This document shows, one piece after another, positions 9,977 to 18,175 of a stretch of 64,000 nt of DNA. Position 1 is the first letter of the stretch. Every line of letters begins with the position of its first letter. Source of the DNA: Clavibacter zhangzhiyongii. Lineage in GTDB: Bacteria > Actinomycetota > Actinomycetes > Actinomycetales > Microbacteriaceae. The notes under the pieces were generated by a model. The model searched no databases, had not been told where the DNA came from, and saw only the letters and a program-made list of their open reading frames with translations. The position numbers were made by a program, and so were the translations under genes. The DNA is taken from contig NZ_CP061274.1 in the NCBI RefSeq assembly GCF_014775655.1, forward strand, positions 868,001 through 932,000, in the 5' to 3' direction.

Positions 9977-10429
9977 ATGGACGTATTCGAGGGGAGCACG
10001 CGCAGCGTGGTCGAGCGGGATGCGGGATCGATCGAGGAGCGGGGCCGGGCGGCATCCGGCGCGACGGGTGCCGGGACGACGGCGGTCACGACGGCGACCG
10101 GGGCACGCGCGGTATGGCCGCTGGCGGCGACGTCCTCGGCGGCGGCGGCGACGGTCGGAGGCGGCGGACCCCGTCCCGGCAGCGGCGATGACGCGCGGAT
10201 CGGGCGGTGCGCGCGGCTCGCGCTGGCGGGATGCGCCCGCGTCGCGTGCGCGGGCCGTCGGGTCCACCGCGGAGCGACCGCCGACGGGGGTGCGGCCACC
10301 GCGGAGTACGCCATCGCGACCATGGCGGCGGTCGCGTTCGCCGGGCTGCTGGTGGTCATCCTGCAGAGCGACGAGGTGCGGGGCATGCTCCTCGACCTCG
10401 TGCGACGCGCGCTCACCTACGACCGGTGA
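9977..10429 (+). CDS. DUF4244 / Flp-like prepilin with a long leader
   Basis: A 150-residue protein whose last 45 residues are a DUF4244/Flp-like pilin core: DGG, then AATAEYAIATMAAVAFAG, a hydrophobic helix, and a short charged tail. Gly105 followed by Glu at +5 (Glu110) and Tyr at +6 (Tyr111) matches the Flp prepilin-peptidase site. The leader would be about 105 residues, Ala/Gly/Thr/Arg rich, where 10-30 is usual. GGAGGAGAGG at 9958-9967 precedes the ATG and supports this start; no in-frame ATG, GTG or TTG lies close before the pilin core. It is probably the main subunit of the Tad structure. Confidence 0.75.
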   Translation: MDVFEGSTRSVVERDAGSIEERGRAASGATGAGTTAVTTATGARAVWPLAATSSAAAATVGGGGPRPGSGDDARIGRCARLALAGCARVACAGRRVHRGATADGGAATAEYAIATMAAVAFAGLLVVILQSDEVRGMLLDLVRRALTYDR

Positions 10430-10827
10430 TCCGGATCCCCTCCGCTCCCGTCCGGGCCGCCGGCCCGCCGGGCGTCGACGCAGGCGGTGATCGCGGTGCG
10501 GCGGCTGCCGAGCTGGCGGTCGTGCTGCCGGCCGTCGTGCTGGTGCTCGGGTTCTGCCTCGGCGCCGTCCAGACGGTCGGGCAGCAGGTGATGCTGACGT
10601 CGGCCGCGGAGGAGGCCGCCCGGAGCCTCGGGCGCGGGGAGGACGCGGGCACGGCGAGCGGGCGGATCGCGGGCGCCGCGGGCGACGCGACCATGGCCGT
10701 CGACCGGTCGGGGCATGCCGTCTGCGTCCGTCTCACGGCGCCCAGCCGCTTCGGACCCGCGGGCGCCGCGGGCATCACGGTCTCAGCTCGGGGCTGCGCG
10801 TGGCAGGAGGATCAGGATGCGCCGTGA
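10426..10827 (+). CDS. TadE-like pseudopilin
   Basis: A 133-residue TadE-family protein. After 24 residues there is Gly24, then AAAA and Glu29 (+5), then the hydrophobic helix LAVVLPAVVLVLGF, the type IV pseudopilin pattern. The extracytoplasmic part holds two Cys (in VCVRLT and ARGCAW) that could form a disulfide. The GTG start overlaps the end of the prepilin gene, and the last 11 bases overlap the next gene. TadE pseudopilins support pilus assembly; the precise role here is inferred from position. Confidence 0.8.
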   Translation: MIRIPSAPVRAAGPPGVDAGGDRGAAAAELAVVLPAVVLVLGFCLGAVQTVGQQVMLTSAAEEAARSLGRGEDAGTASGRIAGAAGDATMAVDRSGHAVCVRLTAPSRFGPAGAAGITVSARGCAWQEDQDAP

Positions 10828-11176
10828 CGAGGACGTCGGCTCGGGCACGGTGGTGGCGATCGGCGTGCTCGGTGCCGTCACGTCCCTCGCGCTCGCCGCG
10901 GTCGTCGCCTCGTCGGCGCTCGTCGAGCGGGCGGCCGCGGCGGGGGCGGCGGACTCCGCGGCCCTGGCCGCAGCCGATGCGGCCGCCGGGTTCGCGGTCG
11001 GATCACCGTGCGCGGCCGCCGACGAGATCGCCGTCGCCGCCGGCGCGACGCTGACGGAGTGCGACGTGACGGGGACGACGGCGGCGGTGCGGGTGACGCG
11101 CCACGGCGGGGTGCTGGACCTCCCGGTGACGGCCCGGGCGCGCGCGGGGCAGCCCCCGGATCCGCCGCCCGGGTGA
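10817..11176 (+). CDS. Rv3654c-like TadE/TadG-related secreted membrane protein
   Basis: A 119-residue protein with an N-terminal SGTVVAIGVLGAV hydrophobic helix (about 8-32) followed by an Ala-rich extracytoplasmic region with two Cys (GSPCAAADE and TECDVTG). This layout matches the last gene of mycobacterial-type Tad loci (helicase/secretion neighbourhood TadE-like protein, Rv3654c). AGGAGG six bases before the ATG gives a strong ribosome site. The +5 Glu of pseudopilins is missing, so it is probably not processed like its neighbour. It ends the operon. Confidence 0.75.
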   Translation: MRRDEDVGSGTVVAIGVLGAVTSLALAAVVASSALVERAAAAGAADSAALAAADAAAGFAVGSPCAAADEIAVAAGATLTECDVTGTTAAVRVTRHGGVLDLPVTARARAGQPPDPPPG

Positions 11177-11223
11177 CGCCGCGGCGCACCTCGTGCGCGC
11201 GTCCACCGTCGTCACGGTGGCGG

Positions 11224-11245
11224 CGCATCCCATGCACGGGATGCG
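11224..11245. terminator. Candidate hairpin after the Tad operon
   Basis: CGCATCCC (11224-11231) pairs with GGGATGCG (11238-11245) around a 6-base loop. A second small palindrome-rich stretch follows at once. It is the best terminator candidate between the Tad locus and topA. Confidence 0.4.
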
Positions 11246-11314
11246 GCTCGGGAGCCGCTCCCGGGAGGCCGCACGGGCGCCGCCTGGATTAGGTGGCCGG
11301 TCGGTGCGCGTGTG

Positions 11315-11320
11315 TATGGT
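11315..11320 (+). promoter_or_regulatory. Candidate -10 box of topA
   Basis: TATGGT would start transcription near 11327, giving a leader of about 105 bases before the GTG start. Confidence 0.4.
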
Positions 11321-11431
11321 GTGCCTTGTCGGGGACCCCGCCGCACGTCGCCCCGGAGCGCATCGGGCGGGCGCGCATCCTGGACACCGGGCCGCACGGC
11401 GGTCCCCATGAACGCATATATAAGGAGTCAC

Positions 11432-14377
11432 GTGCCCGGCACGAAGAAGTTGGTCATCGTCGAGTCGCCGGCCAAGGCCAAGACGATCGCCCAGTACCTG
11501 GGCAGCGGATACGAGGTGCAGGCCTCGGTCGGCCACATCCGCGATCTCATCGAGCCGAAGAACCTGCCCCCCGAGCTCAAGAAGGGCACGCTCGGCAAGT
11601 TCTCCGTCGACGTCGAGAACGGCTTCGAGCCGTACTACGTCGTCAGCGACCAGAAGAAGAAGACGGTCGCCGACCTGAAGCGCGCGCTCAAGGACGCCGA
11701 CGAGCTCTTCCTCGCGACGGATGAGGACCGCGAGGGTGAGGCCATCGCCTGGCACCTGCTGCAGGTGCTGAAGCCGAAGGTCCCGGTCAAGCGCATGGTG
11801 TTCCACGAGATCACCAAGGAGGCCATCGAGCGGGCGCGGGACAGCACGCGCGACATCGACACGGCCCTCGTCGACGCGCAGGAGACCCGGCGCATCCTCG
11901 ACCGCCTCTACGGCTACGAGGTGTCGCCGGTCCTCTGGCGCAAGGTCGGCCCGGGACTCTCCGCGGGCCGCGTTCAGTCCGCCGCCACGCGCCTCGTCGT
12001 CGACCGGGAGCGCGAGCGGCTCGCCTTCGTCACCGCGTCGTACTGGGACCTCACGGCATCGCTGTCGCCGCTCGAGCAGGAGCTGCCGTTCGACGCGCGG
12101 CTCGTGCGCATCGACGGGGCGCGCATCGCCACCGGTCGGGACTTCGACGACAAGGGCGCGCTGAAGAACGACTCCCGGCCGCTCGACGCGTCCACCGCGG
12201 AGGCCCTCGCCGAGGCGCTGCGCGACCCGTCCGTGCCCCTGCGGGTGCAGAGCGTCGAGTCGAAGCCGTACACGCGTCGGCCCGCCGCGCCCTTCACCAC
12301 GTCGACCCTGCAGCAGGAGGCGGCGCGCAAGCTCCGCTTCTCCGCGCGCCAGACGATGAGCGTCGCTCAGTCGCTCTACGAGAACGGCTACATCACCTAC
12401 ATGCGCACCGACTCGCCGTCGCTGTCGCAGCAGGCGATCAACGCGGCGCGCAAGCAGGCAGCCGAGCTCTACGGCCCGGAGACGGTGCCCGACAAGCCCC
12501 GCCTCTACGCGGGCAAGAGCAAGAACGCGCAGGAGGCCCACGAGGCCGTCCGCCCGGCGGGCGAGACCTTCCGCACCCCGCAGCAGCTCGCCTCCACCCT
12601 GCGCGGGAACGACCACAAGCTCTACGACCTGATCTGGAAGCGCACCATCGCGTCGCAGATGGCGGACGCCAAGGGATCGACCGCGTCGGTCGTCATCGCC
12701 GCGGGCCCCACCTCCGCGGGCGAGGTCGCCGAGTTCGCCGCCTCCGGCACGGTCATCACCTTCCGCGGCTTCCTGGCCGCGTACGAGGAGGGCCGCGACG
12801 AGGAGCGCCACGGCGCGGCCGAGCCGCGCGAGGCCAAGCTGCCCGACCTCAAGAAGGGCCAGGACCTCCGCCTCGTCGACGTCGACGCCAAGGGCCACGA
12901 GACCAGCCCGCCGCCCCGCTACACGGAGGCGAGCCTGGTGAAGACGCTGGAGGAGCTCGGCATCGGGCGTCCCTCCACGTACGCCGCCATCATCTCGACC
13001 ATCGTCGACCGCGGCTACGTGACGCCGCGCGGCACGGCGCTGGTGCCCAACTGGATCGCCTTCTCGGTGGTCCGGCTCCTCGAGGAGTTCTTCACGGAGC
13101 TGGTGCAGTACGACTTCACCGCGGGCATGGAGAACGACCTCGACCGCATCGCGGACGGCTCCGCCGAGCGGGTCGACTGGCTGAAGGGCTTCTACTACGG
13201 GAACGACGCCCACAAGGGCCTGCGTCCCACCATCGACAACCTCGGCGAGATCGACGCCAAGGAGATCAACTCGCTGCGCATCGCGGACGACATCACGCTG
13301 CGGATCGGCAAGTACGGCCCGTACCTGGAGGTGCACGAGGAGGGCGCCGAGCCCGACGCGACGCCCCGCCGCGTCAACCTCCCGGAGGACCTCGCGCCCG
13401 ACGAGCTGACGTCCGCCAAGGCGCGCGAGCTCATCGACGCGCCCGTGGTCACGGACCGGGTCATCGGCATCAACCCGGACAACGGGAAGCAGATCGTCGC
13501 GAAGGACGGCAGGTACGGGCCTTACGTGACGGAGCTGGACCCCGAGCCCGAGGAGGCTCCCGCGGCTCCCGCCGACGGCGTCGACCCGGCGACGGGCGAG
13601 GTGCTCGAGGCAGCTGCCGCGACGACCACGGCGGCGCCGGCCAAGAAGGCGCCTGCCAAGAAGCCCGCCGCCAAGAAGGCGGCCGCGGTCAAGCCGCGCA
13701 CGGCGTCCATCTTCAAGTCGATGGACCTCGCGACGGTCGACCTCGAGACGGCTCTCCGCCTGCTCGACCTCCCGCGCGTCGTCGGCGACGACCCGGAGAC
13801 GGCCACGCCCATCACGGCGCAGAACGGCAAGTACGGCCCCTACCTCAAGAAGGGCACCGACTCGCGGTCGCTCACGAGCGAGGAGCAGATCTTCGAGATC
13901 GACCTCGCGGGTGCCCTCGAGGTGTTCGCGCAGCCGAAGTACGGGGCGCGTCGACCCTCGAGCGCGCTGAAGGAGTTGGACGCCGACCCGGTGAGCGGCA
14001 AGGGCATCAAGGTCAAGGACGGGCGCTTCGGCCCCTACGTGACCGACGGGGAGACGAACGCGACGATCCCGAAGAGCGAGTCCGTCGAGGACATCGACTT
14101 CGACCGGGCCGTCGAGCTGCTCGCGGACAAGCGCGCCAAGGGGCCCGCGAAGCCGAAGGCGAAGGCCCCGGCCAAGGCGAAGGCGAAGGCGCCCGCCAAG
14201 GCGAAGGCCCCGGCGAAGCCGCGGGCTGCTGCGGCGAAGGCGACCACCGCGAAGGCGACCACCGCGAAGGCGAGCACCGCGACCACGGCTGCTCGCTCGG
14301 CGGCCGCCACCAAGGCGGCCGCGACGCGTGCCGCGAACAAGGCCGCTGCCGCGGCGAAGGCGTCCGACGCGACGTGA
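11432..14377 (+). CDS. topA: DNA topoisomerase I
   Basis: A 981-residue type IA topoisomerase that relaxes negative supercoils. The Toprim domain begins with IVESPAKAKTIAQYL and continues to the acidic cluster ATDEDREGEAIAWHL. The active-site Tyr is Tyr323 in YITYMRTDSPS. The C-terminal third holds repeated KYGPYL/RYGPYV/RFGPYV modules in place of zinc fingers, as in actinobacteria, and ends in a roughly 100-residue Lys/Ala tail that should bind DNA. AAGGAG lies four bases before the GTG at 11432; an in-frame ATG at 11408 lacks such a site, so I prefer GTG. tmk overlaps the stop (GTGA). Confidence 0.95.
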   Translation: MPGTKKLVIVESPAKAKTIAQYLGSGYEVQASVGHIRDLIEPKNLPPELKKGTLGKFSVDVENGFEPYYVVSDQKKKTVADLKRALKDADELFLATDEDREGEAIAWHLLQVLKPKVPVKRMVFHEITKEAIERARDSTRDIDTALVDAQETRRILDRLYGYEVSPVLWRKVGPGLSAGRVQSAATRLVVDRERERLAFVTASYWDLTASLSPLEQELPFDARLVRIDGARIATGRDFDDKGALKNDSRPLDASTAEALAEALRDPSVPLRVQSVESKPYTRRPAAPFTTSTLQQEAARKLRFSARQTMSVAQSLYENGYITYMRTDSPSLSQQAINAARKQAAELYGPETVPDKPRLYAGKSKNAQEAHEAVRPAGETFRTPQQLASTLRGNDHKLYDLIWKRTIASQMADAKGSTASVVIAAGPTSAGEVAEFAASGTVITFRGFLAAYEEGRDEERHGAAEPREAKLPDLKKGQDLRLVDVDAKGHETSPPPRYTEASLVKTLEELGIGRPSTYAAIISTIVDRGYVTPRGTALVPNWIAFSVVRLLEEFFTELVQYDFTAGMENDLDRIADGSAERVDWLKGFYYGNDAHKGLRPTIDNLGEIDAKEINSLRIADDITLRIGKYGPYLEVHEEGAEPDATPRRVNLPEDLAPDELTSAKARELIDAPVVTDRVIGINPDNGKQIVAKDGRYGPYVTELDPEPEEAPAAPADGVDPATGEVLEAAAATTTAAPAKKAPAKKPAAKKAAAVKPRTASIFKSMDLATVDLETALRLLDLPRVVGDDPETATPITAQNGKYGPYLKKGTDSRSLTSEEQIFEIDLAGALEVFAQPKYGARRPSSALKELDADPVSGKGIKVKDGRFGPYVTDGETNATIPKSESVEDIDFDRAVELLADKRAKGPAKPKAKAPAKAKAKAPAKAKAPAKPRAAAAKATTAKATTAKASTATTAARSAAATKAAATRAANKAAAAAKASDAT
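14234..14278 (+). repeat. Three tandem 15-mers in the topA tail
   Basis: GCGAAGGCGACCACC occurs twice and a third copy differs by one base. It encodes the repeating unit AKATT/AKAST in the basic tail of topoisomerase I. Confidence 0.85.
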
Positions 14378-15009
14378 CCGGCGTCTTCATCACCCTGGAG
14401 GGCGGCGACGGCGTGGGCAAGTCCACGCAGTCGGCGCTCCTCCGGGGATGGCTGGAGGAGCGCGGCCGCGAGGTAGTGGTGACCCGGGAGCCCGGGGGCA
14501 GCGACCTCGGCGCGGAGATCCGCGAGATCGTGCTGCATCGTCGGGGGCACATCGCCCCGCGCGCCGAGGCCCTGCTCTACGCGGCCGACCGCGCGCACCA
14601 CATCGAGACGGTCGTCCGGCCGGCTCTGGATCGCGACGCCGTCGTGCTGCAGGACCGGTACCTCGACTCGTCCGTCGCCTACCAGGGCGCGGGGCGGGTG
14701 CTGGACGCGGGCGAGATCCGCGAGCTGTCGCTCTGGGCCGCCGAGGGGCTCCTGCCGGACCTCACCGTGCTGCTCGACCTCGACCAGGCCGCCGCGCGCG
14801 TGCGGCTGGACGCCGCCCGGACGCGCTTCGACCGGCTCGAGGCGGAGCGCGGCGAGTTCCACGAGCGGGTGCGGCAGGCGTTCCTCGCGCTCGCCGAGGC
14901 CGAGCCGGACCGCTTCCTCGTGGTCGACGCCGGGCGCCCGCGCGAGGAGATCGCCGATGTGATCCGCATGCGGGCGGCGCAGCTCCTCGGGGCGGGGGCG
15001 CGCGCGTGA
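14374..15009 (+). CDS. tmk: Thymidylate kinase
   Basis: A 211-residue dTMP kinase that makes dTDP for DNA synthesis. Motifs: P-loop EGGDGVGKST near residues 9-18, the DR-x motif in VVLQDRYLDSSVAYQG, and a C-terminal region with RFDRLEAERGEFHERVR. TREPGG corresponds to the LID/P-loop Arg region of the family. The GTG start overlaps the topA stop by four bases and holB overlaps its stop in the same way, so topA-tmk-holB is one coupled operon. Confidence 0.95.
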   Translation: MTGVFITLEGGDGVGKSTQSALLRGWLEERGREVVVTREPGGSDLGAEIREIVLHRRGHIAPRAEALLYAADRAHHIETVVRPALDRDAVVLQDRYLDSSVAYQGAGRVLDAGEIRELSLWAAEGLLPDLTVLLDLDQAAARVRLDAARTRFDRLEAERGEFHERVRQAFLALAEAEPDRFLVVDAGRPREEIADVIRMRAAQLLGAGARA

Positions 15010-16229
15010 GCGACGACGTCGGCGCGGGGATCGCCGCCGCGACGAGCCCGGCCAGGCGCGCCATCTGGGACGAGCTCACCGGGCAGTCCGAGGCCGTCGC
15101 CCTGCTCGCGGCCGCCAGCAGCCCGCGCGCCACCGCGCGCGACGCGAGCGGCACCGCGCTCGCGCACTCCTGGCTCATCACCGGGCCGCCCGGGTCCGGC
15201 CGCTCCAACCTCGCCTACGCCTTCGCGACGGCGCTGCTGAGCGACGGCACGCCGGAGGGCGACGCCGCGACCGCGCGCCAGGTCGCCGCCCGCAGCCACC
15301 CCGACCTCGGCGTTCTCGCCACGGAGCGCGTCATCATCGCGATCGACGAGGTGCGCGCGCTCGTGACGTCGTCGCAGTACTCGCCGTCGGTCGGCCGCTA
15401 CCGCGTCATGGTCGTCGAGGACGCCGACCGCATGACCGAGCGCACCTCCAACCTGCTGCTCAAGGCCCTCGAGGAGCCGCCGGAGCGCACCATCTGGATC
15501 CTCTGCGCGCCCAGCGAGGCCGACCTCATCCCCACCATCCGCTCGCGCGTGCGCAGCGTGCGCCTGCGGATCCCGTCGGTCGAGGACGTGGCCGCCCTCA
15601 TCCAGCGCCGCGACGGCGTCGACGCGGCGACCGCCACCCGCGCCGCCCGCGAGGCGCAGAGCCACATCGGCATGGCCCACCGGCTCGCGACGGACGCCGA
15701 GGCGCGCGAGCGCCGGAGCCGGACCCTCGAGCTCGCGCTCGGCATCCGCACGGTCGGCGACGCCGTGCGCGCCGCCGCCGCGATGCTCGAGCTCGCCGGC
15801 CAGGACGCCAAGGCGTTCACGGTCCAGCGGGACGCCGACGAGCGCGAGCGCGCGCTGCGGTCGCTCGGGGTGCAGGAGGGCGGATCCATCCCGCCGCAGC
15901 TGCGCTCGCAGATCCGGCAGCTTGAGGAGGACCAGAAACGGCGCTCCACCCGGAGCCTCCGCGACGGCATCGACCGGATCCTCGTCGACCTCATGTCCCT
16001 GCACCGCGACGTGCTCCTGCACCAGCTCGGCGCCGACCTCCCGCAGGTCAACGCGGCCATCGCGCCGCGGATCGCGGAGGCGGCCGCGGCCGGATCCGCC
16101 GCCGCGTCGCTCGCGGTCCTCGACGCGGTCGGCGTGGCCCGCCGCCGCATCGACGGCAACGTCTCACCGGCCCTCGCACTGGAGGCGATGCTCGTGTCGA
16201 TCACCCGCACCCGATCGGCGGGCGCATGA
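15006..16229 (+). CDS. holB: DNA polymerase III subunit delta'
   Basis: A 407-residue clamp-loader AAA+ protein. Order: GQSEAVALL, a degenerate P-loop GPPGSGRSNLA with Arg in place of Lys, VVEDADRMTERTSNLLLKALEEPP (Walker B region), then CAPSEADLIPTIRSR, the sensor 1 and SRC-like element. Delta' subunits are expected not to hydrolyse ATP, so the altered P-loop fits. The zinc-binding Cys cluster normally found between the P-loop and the SHPDL motif is absent: that stretch has no Cys at all. The tail (about 270-407) is the helical collar domain. Gene order and coupling to tmk support the call. Confidence 0.93.
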   Translation: MSDDVGAGIAAATSPARRAIWDELTGQSEAVALLAAASSPRATARDASGTALAHSWLITGPPGSGRSNLAYAFATALLSDGTPEGDAATARQVAARSHPDLGVLATERVIIAIDEVRALVTSSQYSPSVGRYRVMVVEDADRMTERTSNLLLKALEEPPERTIWILCAPSEADLIPTIRSRVRSVRLRIPSVEDVAALIQRRDGVDAATATRAAREAQSHIGMAHRLATDAEARERRSRTLELALGIRTVGDAVRAAAAMLELAGQDAKAFTVQRDADERERALRSLGVQEGGSIPPQLRSQIRQLEEDQKRRSTRSLRDGIDRILVDLMSLHRDVLLHQLGADLPQVNAAIAPRIAEAAAAGSAAASLAVLDAVGVARRRIDGNVSPALALEAMLVSITRTRSAGA

Positions 16230-17806
16230 CGCGCCCGGTCCGCGGCCGGAGGACCAGCCGCCGTCGCGTCGGAGCGCTCGGCGCCGCGCTGCTCGCCGCC
16301 GCCGTCGCGCTCACCGGCTGCGTCCCGTTCCCGACGCCGGCGCCGCGCAGCGCCACCTCGAGCCCGGCCGCGGAGGAGGTGGCGCCCGACCTCGCCCGCT
16401 ACTACGAGCAGGTGCTCGGCTGGTCGCCCTGCGAGGACGGCGCCCAGTGCGCCACCGCGACCGCGCCGCTCGACTGGTCCGCGCCGGATCCGGCCACCGA
16501 CATCCAGCTCGCGCTCGTGCGGCACACGGCGCGCGGGTCCGGCGGCCCGCAGGGGTCGCTGTTCGTGAACCCCGGCGGTCCCGGGGCATCCGGCGTCGAC
16601 TTCGTGAAGGCCAGCGTCGACGCCGCCGTGTCGCGCGACCTGCAGGACGCGTACGACATCGTCGGCTGGGATCCCCGCGGGGTCGGCGCCTCGACGGCCG
16701 TCGACTGCGTCGACGACGCCCAGCTCGACTCCTTCCTCTACGGCCAGACCGAGGCGGCTCCCGGCACGCCCGAGCACGACCAGGAGCTACTCCGGGCCTC
16801 GAAGTCGTTCGCGGACTCGTGCGCGGCGCGCTCCGGCCCGCTGCTGCAGTTCATCGACACGCAGAGCACCGTGCACGACCTCGACATGCTCCGCGCCCTC
16901 GTCGGCGACCCGGAGCTGAACTACCTGGGCTACTCGTACGGCACGAGCATCGGCGCGCACTACGCGCAGGACTTCCCTGACCACGTGGGTCGCATGGTGC
17001 TCGACGGCGCCCTCGACCCGTCCTCCAGCTCCTTCGATGTCGTGCGCGCCCAGACCGCCGGCTTCCGCACGTCCTTCGAGGCGTACATGGCGGCGTGCCT
17101 CGCGGGGCGCGACTGCCCGTTCCGAGGATCCGTCGACGACGGGGTCGGGATGGTCGCGACCCTCCTCGAGCGCCTGGACGCGAGCCCCCTCCGCGCCCGC
17201 GACGGCCGCGAGCTCGACGGCCAGGTCATGCACAGCGCGATCGACGCGGCGCTCTACAGCGAGCAGCAGTGGCCCGCGCTCACCACGGCGTTCGCGGAGG
17301 CCCTGCGGGGCGAGTCCCAGACGGCGTTCGCGCTGGCGGACTCCTACTTCGGACGCAGTCCCGACGGCACGTACCAGGGCAACTACTACGAGGCCTTCCT
17401 CGCGATCCAGTGCGTCGACTACCCGGTGGAGCGGGACCCGCAGGTCCTGACCCGCGAGGCGGCCGAGCTGCGGGAGGCGGGAGGCCCCCTCTCCGACGAC
17501 GACACGACGCTCGACGGCGAGGTCGACCCGCTGTGCGGGAACTGGCCCTACTCCGCGCGCGACGTGCCCGCACCGGTGTCCGCCGAGGGGGCGGCGCCGA
17601 TCGTCGTGGTCGGCACCACCGGCGATCCGGCCACGCCGTACACGTGGGCCGAATCGCTCGCGGAGCAGCTCTCCTCGGGCGTCCTGCTCACCTACGACGG
17701 GGAGGGGCACATCGCCTACGACGAGCGGGACCCGTGCGTGGTCGGCGCCGTCGACGGGTACCTGCTCCGCGGGGATCCGCCGGCGTCCGGCACCACCTGC
17801 GGCTGA
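16226..17806 (+). CDS. Secreted alpha/beta-hydrolase lipoprotein (tripeptidyl aminopeptidase-like)
   Basis: A 526-residue exported hydrolase of the SCO7095/TAP-like group. An Arg-rich N-region leads to a lipobox LTGC with Cys32, so it is probably anchored as a lipoprotein. The fold shows FVNPGGPGASG (oxyanion region), WDPRGVGAS, the nucleophile elbow GYSYGTS (Ser237), a late Asp467 in GDPATPY and His495 in EGHIAY, a complete triad. Family members are aminopeptidases or esterases; the substrate here is unknown. Its ATG overlaps the holB stop (ATGA), although its function is unrelated to replication. Confidence 0.88.
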   Translation: MTRPVRGRRTSRRRVGALGAALLAAAVALTGCVPFPTPAPRSATSSPAAEEVAPDLARYYEQVLGWSPCEDGAQCATATAPLDWSAPDPATDIQLALVRHTARGSGGPQGSLFVNPGGPGASGVDFVKASVDAAVSRDLQDAYDIVGWDPRGVGASTAVDCVDDAQLDSFLYGQTEAAPGTPEHDQELLRASKSFADSCAARSGPLLQFIDTQSTVHDLDMLRALVGDPELNYLGYSYGTSIGAHYAQDFPDHVGRMVLDGALDPSSSSFDVVRAQTAGFRTSFEAYMAACLAGRDCPFRGSVDDGVGMVATLLERLDASPLRARDGRELDGQVMHSAIDAALYSEQQWPALTTAFAEALRGESQTAFALADSYFGRSPDGTYQGNYYEAFLAIQCVDYPVERDPQVLTREAAELREAGGPLSDDDTTLDGEVDPLCGNWPYSARDVPAPVSAEGAAPIVVVGTTGDPATPYTWAESLAEQLSSGVLLTYDGEGHIAYDERDPCVVGAVDGYLLRGDPPASGTTCG

Positions 17807-17807
17807 C

Positions 17808-17840
17808 GCCGGGCTGGCGCCGGGCCGGCGCCGGGCTGGT
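17808..17840 (+). repeat. Three tandem 11-mers
   Basis: GCCGGGCTGGC, GCCGGGCCGGC and GCCGGGCTGGT follow one another directly after the hydrolase stop. They differ at one base each. Confidence 0.85.
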
Positions 17841-17842
17841 GA

Positions 17843-17886
17843 CCGACCGGCCGGCCGGCCGGCCGGCCGGCCGGCCGGCCGGTCGG
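17843..17886. repeat. (CCGG)9 tandem repeat inside a 44-bp perfect palindrome
   Basis: Bases 17847-17882 are nine uninterrupted CCGG units. CCGA before and TCGG after extend this to a 44-bp sequence that is fully its own reverse complement. It can form a hairpin in RNA (terminator-like for the hydrolase gene) or a cruciform in DNA, and its copy number should vary by slippage. Confidence 0.9.
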
Positions 17887-17921
17887 ACGGGCCGTGTGCC
17901 GGAGCATCCCCCGGCATCCGG

Positions 17922-17927
17922 TATGCT
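17922..17927 (+). promoter_or_regulatory. Candidate -10 box of tRNA-Thr
   Basis: TATGCT lies about 31 bases upstream of the mature tRNA 5' end. No good -35 is visible. Confidence 0.45.
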
Positions 17928-17958
17928 CTCTAATCGTGCCCGGTGCGAACCGGGCCGG

Positions 17959-18034
17959 GCCGCCTTAGCTCAGTCGGTAGAGCATCTCACTCGTAATGAG
18001 AAGGTCGTCAGTTCGATTCTGACAGGCGGCTCCA
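17959..18034 (+). tRNA. tRNA-Thr (anticodon CGT)
   Basis: A full cloverleaf: acceptor GCCGCCT/AGGCGGC, D arm GCTC ... GAGC, anticodon stem TCTCA/TGAGA with loop CTCGTAA, T arm GTCAG/CTGAC. The anticodon CGT (17992-17994) reads threonine ACG. CCA is encoded at 18032-18034, unlike the tRNA-Pro above. Confidence 0.95.
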
Positions 18035-18163
18035 CGCACCACCCGCTCCTCGTCGCTCCGTCCTCCCCGTCCGGAGGGCGATGACGTGCGCCCTCCCCAG
18101 CGGCCCTCCGCGTCCGTCGTCCCGGGGCCGTCGGGTGCCGGGATCCCTCCCGGCGTCGGCGTC

Positions 18164-18169
18164 TAACAT
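18164..18169 (+). promoter_or_regulatory. -10 box of dacB, leaderless geometry
   Basis: TAACAT, then six bases, then the ATG at 18176, with no ribosome site between. Confidence 0.55.
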
Positions 18170-18175
18170 GGCCCC

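Noticed and set aside
17843-17886. The CCGG repeat as a replication or phage attachment site
   Set aside because: No associated protein gene or iteron structure; simple slippage explains it.
17959-18034. tRNA-Thr as an integration site
   Set aside because: No integrase, no repeated tRNA end and no foreign-looking genes nearby.
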